DNA of 64,000 bases from Primula veris. Its lineage: Eukaryota > Streptophyta > Magnoliopsida > Ericales > Primulaceae. The position numbers were made by a program, and so were the translations under genes. Positions 14,301 to 23,919 of this stretch are shown here, in pieces. The DNA is taken from contig OY821743.1 in the NCBI GenBank assembly GCA_963682055.1, positions 15,721,566-15,785,565 on the forward strand. Direction: 5' to 3'. The first letter of the stretch is position 1. Each line of letters begins with the position of its first letter. The notes beneath the pieces are model-generated. The model did not search any database, was not told where the DNA came from, and saw only the letters and a list, made by a program, of their open reading frames with translations.

Positions 14301-17300
14301 TGCAAGCTTTGTTGTCCATCCCCCTTAAAGGCAGTCCTGGCTAGGGCAGAGTAGAACCTGCTCATAGTAGAGGTAATCAACAATCAATTCGCAGCCACTA
14401 AATTTCTTACCATAAAAATAAATGGTTTAATTCTGTAAAAAATAAACTTACATCCCCAAAGTCATCACTGCTAATACACCAGAAACATCAAACCCTTCCT
14501 GAGCCTGAGAAACGAATGAAAATTCCAGTTTATAGAATAAGATAACTACACACACAAATTATAATGATTCGTAATCTAGGTATATAACAGCAATAGGTAC
14601 ATACAGTGTAATAAGCAAGATAGCTAACTGTAAGTGTGAGTGAGATCTCGATCACAGTATCATTGAAGATAAACCCAAGCCATAGGACTGATGCTAATCC
14701 AAAAGCAAAACCAATGCCTACACTGGACCAAGGAACAAGTATTAAGGTTTACTAAGTATTTACTAGCACTGGAAAAGGGGTATTCAGAAATTTATACACC
14801 AATGTACCATCACATCTTGATCTTGTACATCGATCTATAAAAGTTAGCAATTACTGTTTCAAGCTAACATTTTTTTGCTTTTGTATACCATGTAGATATA
14901 AAAACATAGACTGGGGACTAAATAAAAAAAAAATGTCATAGAATGGTGTAAAAAGTCAAAACATCGATATAATAGAGTAAAATATATTCGATTTTCTTAA
15001 TAAATTAGTACCCAGTCTACGATTCTTCTACTTGTTGGTACACAAATTGTACTAAATGCGGAAAAATGTAACGTTAGTGAGCTAATCGCTAGTTTTTAGA
15101 GGTTGATGTACACAATCAGAATCATATGATACGTTAAGAGTACAAAACTGTAATCATCCCTTGGAAAGCCACACGGACCCGGAAAGAAGGAGAATAGAAA
15201 AGGACATACGCTCCTAGAGAAACTTGAGTTAAATATTTAATTATGGCCCCTGCAGTAAAGGTCTTCCCAAGTACCATGCGGAAAAATAACTGGTAAACCA
15301 CTATGGCTGTCCTGCAAGTAGAAAGAGGAACCATTACGAAAACGTAAAACACATTTCAAGAAGAAGTGGAAAATTAAAATTATTTCACTATGAGCATGTT
15401 GAGCAGAAATTATTTAACACAAGGAGGCATTCATTTGTTTATGCTCCAGCTTGTAGCAAAGCCTCCTTCAAAATCAAAATAAACTTAATAAGGAACTATA
15501 TCTGTTTATGACTAGTGCAAATAGTATAGTTAAAGCAATGATCAAAGGAGGTTGTTAAGCTAATGCGCATCTAGTGGTTCGTATCTTTAACAGCAAAGTG
15601 CCTTATTGACATAACCGCAAACAACAAATGAGACATGGAGAGCTTTAAGTGTGGAGATATCACGGATAAATCTGAAAAGTGATACCCATCATTCATCAAA
15701 GATTCTCCTTCGATTATAGTGCTTAGTTTTTTGCTTGCACCAAGCTCTTTTAGCAAAGCTACTACAGCCACAGGATCAGTGGCACTAAGTAATCCCCCGA
15801 GTAACAAAGATGTTTTCCAGCTCCAGTCATATGGAAAAGCAATCTGCAAAACATTTTCAAAGATATTGATGCGGAAAAAAAGTAGTTTTTAGTTTACATG
15901 AGCATCTACATCAGACTCCTATCCACCTCTATCAATCAATTTTGAAATTCCTATTATTAAAATACTAATAAAATATGTGAAGGAGGCCAATGGCTCCTCG
16001 TATTTATGGTGGGTCCGGAGAAGGAGAGAAAACGACGAGCTGTTCACAAATAGGGACTCCGTATGGAGCCTGATTTGGAGCACTTTTGCAACTAAAGCCT
16101 AAAATTTAGCATAAAAGACCTATTTGCATAGGTGTATTCAATGTTGAATAAACCTTTAAAGCAGATCCAAGACAAAATGTGGATATGAGAACACCAGGTC
16201 CTGCGAGAAGTATCATTTGGGCCATACATCTCTGCATACAAAAAACAAAATAAAATTCTTAAACCTGTGTGTCCTAAGAGCATGAACTAATTTGTAAAGG
16301 AGATTCTTTTCATTTACCATACAGGCAAGAAATTATCAAGAAGGTAGGTAGGGAAGACACATACTGTGTTAATTATTTTCTATCAGTTAATACACCTTTG
16401 ATAGTGTTTTGTCTTTCAGTAAAGACAGGCTATCAAACAAATCTGAACCAAGTGCCAAACACTAAAATGTGACAGATATTAGTCGCTATATGAAAAGGTA
16501 AGCAGTCCGCTAAAATCATGTTTAAGTTTATGTCTGAAATTTGTTTATAGTTGCTGAAACCAAGCAAAATGTAAGCCAACAAGGATAAATAAAGCCTATT
16601 TATGTAGCATTATGGGTTCTATTTCTGCAAATCATTTGCTAATCATGCATTCTTATGACACAGCATACACAGAGATGTGCCGGCAGAAAGATGGCAACTT
16701 CTTGGATGTTGAGAACAAAACAAGAGAGAACCAATATGGATGATAAAAGTGTACTTTTGTATATTGTTATGATTGAAATTAATACTAATTCATATACTGC
16801 AGAATCATTTGCCAAGCATGCATTCTCATAAACATTCACATCAAGTGTATAATTAACGCACTGACCTCATACAAGTTCCAAATCAGATTAAACAAAAAGT
16901 GGAGAACTAACCGGGAACATTCAGTAGTAATGTCACTGAAATTGCAAATATCGAATATATAATATATGTGTAAATACAGTTATGTACCTTTATCTGATGA
17001 ATTTCCATTGAAAATGAACTCTCAAAAAGAAGGGCAGGGAGAAAAATAGCCAACAGTAGATCAGGATCAATGTGTGCCCCTGAAATATCAATGGTACAAA
17101 ATCCACAGATGATTATTACATTAGCCAAAATGAGGCAAGCCTTATCAGTATTAAGCAAATAGTTTACAACTTGAGATATCCCAAAATGCTTATTAACTCA
17201 CATAAGCGAATGCCATCACCAACTTTTCCCAAGCGATGGTGCGTCCCATATTCTGCAAAGTGGTTAAAAGATCAAATGAGAAAACTACAAAATTATACCA

Positions 17301-19083
17301 CAGCCCCAACATGTACAAAGGTGGCGCATATTAAGGAACACTAAATGTTTCAAGAGAGTAGCATGAGGTAAATATTGACCTTTATTTAGAAATTAGGGAG
17401 CACGGCAAGAGAGACTCACATGAAAGGATTAAATAATGTGCCAAATTTATCACAATTTGCTCTAACTACCCAGAAAAGCAATCATATTGAAATTTAACAA
17501 AAAATTATTCATACCCAGAAAAGCAATTACATAATAAATTAAGAAGATAACTATTAAAAGCCAAAGAAGCAGATAAAGTACTATAAGTCTATAATTTAGC
17601 AGAAAATTTTAACTAATATAATACCAAGAAAGGCAAATTATATTATAATTCAACGCAAAAAGATTAGCTAATAGTCTAACAGAAATGCAATTATATAACA
17701 ACTGTAAAAGACAATTGATCAGACAATTGCTAACTAATACCCAGAAATGCAACTACAGTATGAATGATCATAAAACAAATAATACCCAGAAATGCAAATA
17801 AAATATACATAATTGATCAGGCAATCATTAATACTTAGAAAATTCTAGCTAATGGAGTACTAATAATACCCAGGAAAGACAATAACAGTACAATAATCAA
17901 ACAAAAAATGACTACAACCCTCAGAAAAGGCAATTAAAATAGTATAAAAACAAAAGTAATAAGAAAATAGAGAAAAGGTAATCGGTACCTAGAGAACCCA
18001 AAGCAATACCGAGGATAAGAAGAGCGACGGTGCAAGCAATTACAGAATAAATGATCAGAAAACAAATAACCCAAAACAGAAATTAAAGTATAAGTGATGA
18101 GAAAACAAATAATACCCAGGAATGCAAATACAATAAAACTGATCAGACAATTGTTAATACCCAGAAAATCCTAGCTAATACTAATACCCAGGAAAGCAAT
18201 TGCAGAATAAATTATCAGAAAACAAATTATACCCAGAAAATTGTAGCTAATAGTAATACCCAGGAAAGCAATAATAAATAGTAGTATAATAATCAAAAAA
18301 GAGGAAAATACAAAAACCCCCAGAAAAGGCAATAATATACAGTAGTAAAATAAAAGGAAAAAGAAAAGAGAGGTAGGAAATAGTAATAAAAGTAACCTTA
18401 GAAGTGCAATTATAGTACAATTGATCAGAGGAAAGCAAATACAGAATAAATGATGAGAAAACAAATAATACCCAGAAAAGTAATAATAGTACAATTGATC
18501 ACACAATCATTAGTACCCAAAAAATTCTAGCTACTATTAATACCCAGAAAAGCAATAGTAGTAGTATAACATTGAAACAAAAAATGACTAAAACCTAAGA
18601 AAAGATAATAATAGTATAAAAATAAAATATACCCAGAAAAGCAATTTTTATTTTACCCAGAATACTAATACCCAAGATAGCAATTACTCCCAAAATATTA
18701 TATTAGGGCTCTATGGTTCTACGTGTAATCTTGACCGACAAATAACTCATATTTAAGTTGTCGAAATCGAAATTTTCAAAAGTTAATCATATAGTTCAAA
18801 TGTTTAAAGTATATGAACAAATTTAAACACAACATATTAACCAGAAAACAAATAATAATAAAAAAAAGAGGAAAAAAGAAGTACCTAAAGAACCCAAAGA
18901 GATACCGAGGATAAGAAGAGAGACGGTATAAGGGACACGTGTCCCTTTTAATAAATGTCTACAAGCTATTCCTAAAACTAAACTTATCCCAACGAATATT
19001 ACTCCGTCACTACTATTTAATACCTTCTTCTCCTCCTCCTCCTCCTCCGTCACCATCCTCATCATCGCCATCGCCATCGCCAT
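2316..19083 (-). CDS. SOS1: SOS1-type plasma-membrane Na+/H+ antiporter
   Basis: Exports Na+ in exchange for H+ across the plasma membrane; in the SOS pathway it is activated by the SOS2-SOS3 kinase module. I resolved 23 coding exons from 5' to 3': 18885-19083, 17202-17252, 16988-17079, 16154-16231, 15686-15843, 15210-15311, 14605-14722, 14452-14504, 14292-14357, 13985-14029, 12295-12341, 10838-11022, 10405-10449, 10068-10175, 8538-8769, 7103-7405, 6884-6981, 6185-6316, 5883-6101, 5182-5388, 4323-4584, 3435-3781, 2316-2669. They total 3501 nt (1166 aa) with consistent phases; Arabidopsis SOS1 is 1146 aa. The membrane antiporter domain spans about residues 27-450, with ATDPVA (D163) and ESLMNDG (N191, D192). 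A cyclic-nucleotide-binding-like region follows at about 740-860. The C-terminal DSPS (S1156, S1158) matches the known SOS2 target region. Several ATGs run in frame at the start (MAMAMAMMRM); I chose the first. All introns are GT-AG except a GC-AG intron after exon 12. No frameshift was seen. Confidence 0.96.
3120..3370. repeat. Intronic foldback-like repeat in SOS1 intron 22
   Basis: This intron segment carries TTGTACGC, TTAGCAATTAGTA and TTTAGTACACTAATAGTG, words that recur in other SOS1 introns (about 5440-5720, 6470-6780, 8060-8430, 14800-15120). I infer a relic of a small foldback element family. Boundaries are approximate. Confidence 0.35.
4721..4812. repeat. 46-bp direct tandem duplication in SOS1 intron 20
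   Basis: A unit starting CGAGATAGAAAAGTAAGAG occurs at 4721 and again at 4767 with almost no differences, in the intron between exons 20 and 21. Downstream (about 4940-5045) short AAGTATACTTTTT words repeat irregularly. A recent duplication, with no coding role. Confidence 0.85.
6470..6785. repeat. Intronic foldback-like repeat in SOS1 intron 17
   Basis: The left part reads TTAGTACACCAAGATTAAAT and the right part, inverted, GTACACCGACTTCTTAGAAA followed by TTTAGCAATTAGGAC. Imperfect inverted ends and the GTACACC and TTAGCAATTA words link it to the repeats at 8060-8430 and 14800-15120. A non-coding MITE-like relic with approximate limits. Confidence 0.4.
8060..8430. repeat. Intronic foldback-like repeat in SOS1 intron 15
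   Basis: Contains TTGTACACTAAC at the left, AAAAGTTAGCAATTAATA inside, and TTTAGTACGGTGGTGCACAA at the right. The layout resembles the other intronic copies in this gene. No coding capacity. Ends cannot be fixed without an alignment. Confidence 0.4.
9300..9894. mobile_element. hAT-type MITE in SOS1 intron 14
   Basis: The element starts CTAGGTTGCACGGATAC and ends GTATCTGTGCTACATAG, an imperfect inverted pair. A perfect 8-bp duplication ATTCTACT flanks it (9292-9299 and 9895-9902), which is diagnostic for hAT insertions. The subterminal regions are dense in GATACGG/CCGTATC words, as expected for transposase binding sites. An (AT)n run lies near 9412-9434. There is no transposase frame, so it is non-autonomous. 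It sits in the intron between exons 14 and 15 and is spliced out. Confidence 0.9.
11124..11300. mobile_element. Stowaway MITE remnant (one end)
   Basis: TA followed by CTCCCTCCGTCCCATTAAA is the canonical Stowaway terminus. I could not find the opposite inverted end nearby, so this looks truncated or diverged. It lies in SOS1 intron 11. Confidence 0.45.
11723..11907. mobile_element. hAT-like MITE in SOS1 intron 11
   Basis: The left end CACGGGGGAAGCTAAG and inverted right end CAGGGGCGAAGCCTGG form an imperfect inverted pair. They are flanked by GAGCTCCC (11715-11722) and GAACTCCC (11908-11915), an 8-bp duplication with one mismatch. The CAGGGGCG terminus is shared with the element at 33772-34168. 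No coding frame. Confidence 0.6.
12385..13375. mobile_element. Non-coding repeat element with inverted ends, SOS1 intron 10
   Basis: Both ends carry repeats of a word close to AACAAAAACATACCC in opposite orientation. The interior has a pyrimidine-rich tract (TCTCTC, about 12520-12820) and a GGGTATGAACTTTTG tandem series (about 13020-13290). The long frame seen on the minus strand is low-complexity Arg/Glu/Ser sequence produced by the CT tract and is not a credible protein. Class uncertain; a MULE-like or other DNA element is possible. It expands the intron between exons 10 and 11. Confidence 0.55.
14800..15120. mobile_element. Foldback MITE in SOS1 intron 6
   Basis: The left arm has GATCTTGTACATCGATCT followed by AAAAGTTAGCAATTAC. 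The right arm, inverted, has GATTGTGTACATCAACCT followed by AAAAACTAGCGATTAG. The paired arms show an inverted-repeat element of about 0.3 kb. It shares words with the repeats in other SOS1 introns. No coding capacity. Confidence 0.55.
17400..18690. repeat. Degenerate minisatellite in SOS1 intron 1
   Basis: More than twenty loosely spaced copies of a word close to ATACCCAGAAAAGCAAT alternate with GATCAGAAAACAAATA. Spacing is irregular and copies are diverged. The hydrophobic frames on the minus strand are translation of this repeat and not genes. A fragment of exon 1 is embedded at 17989-18031. Confidence 0.8.
17989..18031 (-). pseudogene. Duplicated 3' half of SOS1 exon 1 with intact donor
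   Basis: On the minus strand this reads TVALLILGIALGSL and then a GT donor in the same place as real exon 1 (18885-19083), which ends TVSLLILGISLGSL. The VAL and IAL residues match Arabidopsis SOS1 (TVALLVIGIALGSL) better than the active exon does. No acceptor is visible just upstream, so it should not be spliced in as an internal exon. It is surrounded by the intron 1 minisatellite. Confidence 0.75.
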
Positions 19084-20000
19084 TATTAACTCTACTCTCT
19101 CTCTCTCTCTCTCTCTTTTCTATTTACTTTGTTTTTTTTAACAGTTTTTTTCCTTTATATGATGAGTCAGCAATGACAAGGAGGATCTTCTTTTTTCTAC
19201 TTATTTTCTGATAGCAATGGTTATTTTAGTTACGTTTTTTTTATTTTATTTACGTTAATTAGCATTATTTAATATTTTTGAATAATAGTTTAATTTTATA
19301 TATTTTTTATATTTTTTATTAAATTTATTATCATAACTAAATATTGTTATATTTTAATATACTTCTATCAATTTTTTTCAATCCAAATTAATTTACGAGA
19401 ATAAACACATTAAATAACTTACAAATTTTCTCATTTTTAAAGTAAAAGTATACTTTTACAATTTATAATTAACGTTTTCGTTTATACAAATTATTAGTTT
19501 TTTTTTATCAATTTCTCTATCAAAACTATATAACTTATATTTTTGTTATTTTATTAATTTATATGTGAAAAATACAAATAAATGAGAGATAATAAGAGAA
19601 AATTAAGACAGATAAATTATTATTTTAATTATAAGGAAACATATTGATCCCTTGTATTTGAAGGTATATTTGAGTTTATGTAAATTTAAGGTAATGGATA
19701 AGTAAACTGATGCGTGTACAGTTTTAGAACAGTTTTCTTATATTTAATGTAAATGGGTCATAGAACCGATCCCGATTGCTCTCATGATTGTGTGTGTGTT
19801 TTGGTTTTGAATTTTTCAGATATGTTGTGCTTTTTTTAATTTTTTGTTTTGCTCTGCTTTAATAGTCACCTTCTTCTTTTTTTTAGTTTATTAACCTTTT
19901 GTATCTTTTTTTTTTTTTTTAACCTTGGTTTTTACGTTTTCTTCTTCTTTTTATCAATTTTTAAACGCTAAAACTTGAACATGTCACTTTATTACGACAC
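19084..20000 (-). promoter_or_regulatory. SOS1 5' UTR and proximal promoter region
   Basis: Immediately upstream of the SOS1 start (minus strand) is a pure GA tract (19095-19116 as CT on the plus strand), typical of plant 5' UTRs. Beyond it the DNA is very AT-rich. I could not identify a confident TATA box or transcription start. Confidence 0.5.
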
Positions 20001-20008
20001 AGTTGGAG

Positions 20009-20180
20009 ACTTGTGTCCCTTTTAACAAATGTCTACATGCTATTCTTAACATCGAGTTATTCCTAACATCGAGCTTATCCCCACGAATATTACTCCGTCG
20101 CTAGGATTAAACACATCTTTCTCCTTTTGTTTTATCCTCCGTCACCATCCTCGTCATCATTGTTAACTCACTCGTCTTGT
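20009..20180 (-). pseudogene. Decayed upstream copy of SOS1 exon 1
   Basis: On the minus strand it encodes SDGVIFVGIS, as in the gene, and then, after a 17-bp internal repeat that breaks the frame, ACRHLLKGT. The 5' side keeps the GACGGAGGATAAAA-like lead and the ATG-rich region. Homology stops after the GT[R/Q]V codons, so the 3' half and donor are missing. This is a partial duplicate of exon 1 with its leader, 1.1 kb upstream of the real start. Confidence 0.75.
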
Positions 20181-20647
20181 TTTTTAACTCACTCATTTTT
20201 CTTTTTTCTTTTTTCTTTTCTTACTTACTAAGTATTTGTTTGTTTGTTGTAGTATTTGTTTTTGTTGCTTTAAATGACGGTTACAAATGATGAGTTATTA
20301 TGTGTCTTTTGGGTTTTGACTTTTTGATTGATTTTTTTTTTGAAAATAAACTTTTTGATTGATTGATACACGTTCGTGTTGTGTTTTTTTTAAAGGTGTA
20401 AAACGGAATTTAGTCGAAATCTGGTTGATTAGCGTCTTCAATTCTGCTTAATCATCGTAAAATCGGCCTAATTTCACATAATACTGTCTAATTTATTGGG
20501 TTTCTAGACTCTGACTATCGATTATACTTCGCCTAATTTTTATTTAGTTGTGCCTTTTAAAACACTGGTTTTTTCTATATTATTTTTGGGTCATAGCTTT
20601 ATTCATAAATAATAAATACTCCAATAGACACCTTGTTTTTTTGGATT

Positions 20648-20740
20648 TATCACTCCGTCGCTAGGATTAAACAACTCTTTCTCCTCCGTCCTCTCCTCCG
20701 TCACCATCTTCATCATCATTCTTAACTCACTCATCTACTC
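20648..20740 (-). pseudogene. Second decayed upstream copy of SOS1 exon 1 start
   Basis: The plus-strand string ACTCCGTCGCTAGGATTAAA and the following CTCCTCCGTCACCATCTTC match the copy at 20009-20180 and, more weakly, exon 1. The flanks also match: TTTGTTTGTTG and ATTATGTG.CTTTTGG occur after both copies, giving a repeat unit of roughly 0.56 kb that includes leader and promoter sequence. Confidence 0.65.
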
Positions 20741-20879
20741 TGTTTGTTTATTTGTTTGTTGCTTAAGTTATATAATGATGAGATCGGGAACTTCTCTATT
20801 TAATTATTATGTGACTTTTGGTTTTTTTGACTTTTTACAGTTGTTTTTTTTAACTTATTGCTTACGGGTTTACATTTGG

Positions 20880-21430
20880 TGATATATCAGGTGATAGAAC
20901 ATAAAAATTAGACCCGAATATTCTATTCGGGTAATAATCAACCCACTTTATAAATGGGTATCCAACGCTTAAATGGGTCGTCTCATACTTTTTATAGGAA
21001 TTGAGGTGTTACTATTAAAAGCCCAAACCCAATCAAATGGGGACCCATGTCTGAAAAATCTCTGGGATGAAGACATTTGTCAATATCCTAGAAGGCGCAG
21101 TTGCCTATAAATAGCCAACTACCCCTCCTAGAAAAGGACCAGAAAATCTATCCAAAAAATATAGAGAGAAGTTGAGAAAAGAGAGAAGCTAACCGACGCA
21201 CACCACTTCGAGAAATAAACCGAGAAAAGACAGCCGAGCACCGAATAAAAGGGGAGAAAGATCAAGACGAGAGATTAAATAGTCATATCGAGCACAATTG
21301 TCAAACCGAAATACTAGTCCGAGCAAGTGTAATAGTCCGAACAAGGATAATAATCCGAGCAATAATAAAGATCAGGAGGTGTCCTTTATTCACGGTTGAT
21401 TTACTATTATATCATTGTTGAAAAGCCTAA
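20880..21430 (+). mobile_element. LTR-like fragment
   Basis: Contains a plant LTR-style TATA context (CCTATAAATAGCC, about 21112), a purine-rich leader, and repeated CCGAGCAA words. No paired LTR, primer site or coding domain is visible, so this may be a solo LTR or a fragment. Limits are guesses. Confidence 0.35.
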
Positions 21431-21825
21431 CGCGACCGACCAAAGTTATGGCTTTATCATCATGTTTTGATCATATTATCGTTTTTTTCATATGTATTTA
21501 TAAATTTTTTCGTTTTCCTTTAAATAAATATATTATTTTATTTATAAAGTGTTTGTCCAAAAAAGTCTGTAAATTTTGATATTTTATATATATTTTTATG
21601 CTTAATTGTCTGTTTGACATTGAATAAAGTAGTAATATTAATAAATACTAAAAATATATATTAAATGTAACTTTAAAATAAAATAATGCGTTGATTTACA
21701 CGCATAAAAATTACGAATACATATGAAAAAAATCGATAACATACTCAAACACGACCATCCAAACTGAGCAAATTTGAACCCACTTCCCTCCCCCCACAAA
21801 TCAGTTATACTTTGTTTATTGGTTC

Positions 21826-21961
21826 AATTGCAAATGACCCCCTAGAATTATGAGTCTTTTGCAATTAACCTCCAAGAACTATGGATTCTTGTAATTAACC
21901 CATTTAAACTATCAAACTTTTGTAATTAACCCCCAATATCATCTCTTTAAAATAATGATAC
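21826..21961. mobile_element. Left arm of a foldback MITE split by the Copia insertion
   Basis: CAATTAACCTCCAAGAACTA, ACTATCAAACT and TAATTAACCCCCAA in this arm reappear inverted at 29150-29268. Removing the Copia element (21962-28892 plus one GATAC) brings the arms together as a MITE of about 0.5 kb. The MITE is therefore older than the Copia insertion. Confidence 0.65.
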
Positions 21962-22176
21962 TGTTGTAGGATATTATTGGCCATCTTGGGCCTTACTCTA
22001 TTGGGCCTCTATTGGGCTTTCCTAGCATATGTAACCCTAGCTTCTATTATATAAAGAAGGTTAGGGGGCCTCTTGATATAACTTCCCTACACTTATCAAT
22101 GAATAAAAGACGACTCCTTTATCTCTCTATACTTGTATCTCCATATCTATATATCTAGCTAATATGTAACACAACA
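21962..22176 (+). repeat. 5' LTR of the Copia element
   Basis: TG...CA ends; contains TATATAAAGAAGG as a likely promoter and AATGAATAAAAG near the likely RNA end. It is followed directly by CGTTATCGGCAC, the putative primer site. Confidence 0.93.
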
Positions 22177-23919
22177 CGTTATCGGCACTTTGCTCGTGAA
22201 GAATAGGATATACGCTCGCAGATATTGGAGATTTTTTTTGTAAACGCACAGATATTGGGTATCTATAAACCTTGAGGTTTATCCGGTTTTTATTGTGTTC
22301 GATCGGGCTTCCCAAAATACGAGGCGTACGGTACAATATTTTACAAATTAAAATTGCTAATTGCATGTTAGATTGATACCGATGATCGCATGGTAAAATA
22401 GTAATTGCTATTGATATTGTTCGTTCCATGTTAATAATATATTCAACGAATTACTCTGTTACTGGTTGCTTTTGTATCACATAATATTATAATACTTTTA
22501 CTTGTTACGTGGTTATCATATGTTAGGAGTTAAAAAAAGCTATTTTTAATTCTACTGCATTTATAAATCTAGTGTATATTCTCCATATTAGTAACATACT
22601 TGGATGATGTCTCCATGTATATTCTCCTAGATTAATAAGCTGACATGTATCATATTATGTATGTTGTGTATGAGACAAAATATGAGTAATACTATTTTGA
22701 ATGGAAACCAGCTGAGAACTTACTTAAGGACCGAGCTGTATCATATTAGTTATAAGTCGGACTGTATATGCCATGAATTGAAACCAGCAATACTATTTTG
22801 TAATTCGCTGAAACTATAGGCTGAGCTGTTAATTACTTAAGGACCAAGCTGTAATTTTCTAGAATTTATGGACTGTGTATGTAATAAGACTAAAACTGAA
22901 AATAGCTTATAGTAAGACACTCAGGATCCCTGTAGTTTAACATTGTATACATAATAGTATGTAGTTTAACCTTGTATACATAATAGTATGTACGTGAGTA
23001 CAGATTCGCCTAGTATATGGCCTAAGCATATAAATTTAGATATTGCTAATCTGTAATTCAATCAAATCCTTGCATGATCATTTAGTTATCATGTATAAAA
23101 CGTGCATGTGTATTGTATAATGATAATTAAAATTTACCCTCCCTGCATGTGATATGGTAAATTAGTAATTAAAATATACTGCCCCATGCATGTTGTATTT
23201 ATCGTTAATTAGATCTTGCTATGTATATGATATGTACACATGTAAAATATGTTAATTTGCGAAATCATATATTTTCACATTTAAGTTGGAAAAATTATGA
23301 ACCTTCCCCAACTAGGCTCACCTATTTGGATACGATGTCTAGGAAAGATATAGGCGGAAGTCGATATCCTAATGAGGTCGGGTTTTAAGTGGCATTCGTG
23401 CCCTCCACCCTCACCGTCTTTCCTGGTCGTGTTCAATTAGAGCTACCGAAAGGGGTTGACTAAATAATAATTTCCCCGAGTGTGTTTATATAGTGATGTA
23501 TGTTTCGCCGAATTGGTATCTCAGTATCGACCCGTCGTTCGACCAATGAGAACCAATTCACATTAAAAGCAAAACTATTTTCGAACCTGTCGTTTCGAAA
23601 CAAAGTTTGTGCTTGTGCAAACCATAAACATATAAACCAGTCGTTTTATATGAAAAATAATTCAGAACTCCCAACACATATTGGATGCCATCTATGATGA
23701 GAAAATTCGCAAAACATACTTGTGAAATGACTGTTTAGACGTTGATGTTATTCCGTCACCACATGTTAGTCACCCTGATGTGTGAAAATGTGATGCCAAA
23801 TTTTTTTTGGATGCCATCTTTGATGAGTAAACACGAGTTTGTTGTTACACTCAGGATGAATGCTAAGGCGTTGATTTTATTCCGCCGCCACAATTGAGAC
23901 GTGATGAGTCTATGGTGAA

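Noticed and set aside
18171..18506. Hydrophobic open frames on the minus strand
   Set aside because: They are produced by the intron 1 minisatellite (repeated ATACCCAGAAAAGCAAT) and repeat the same words; not a membrane protein gene.
1700..20740. Tandem duplication of the entire SOS1 gene
   Set aside because: Only exon 1 and exon 23 (with flanks) have extra copies. A whole-gene duplicate upstream would show its exon 23 nearest, which is not seen.
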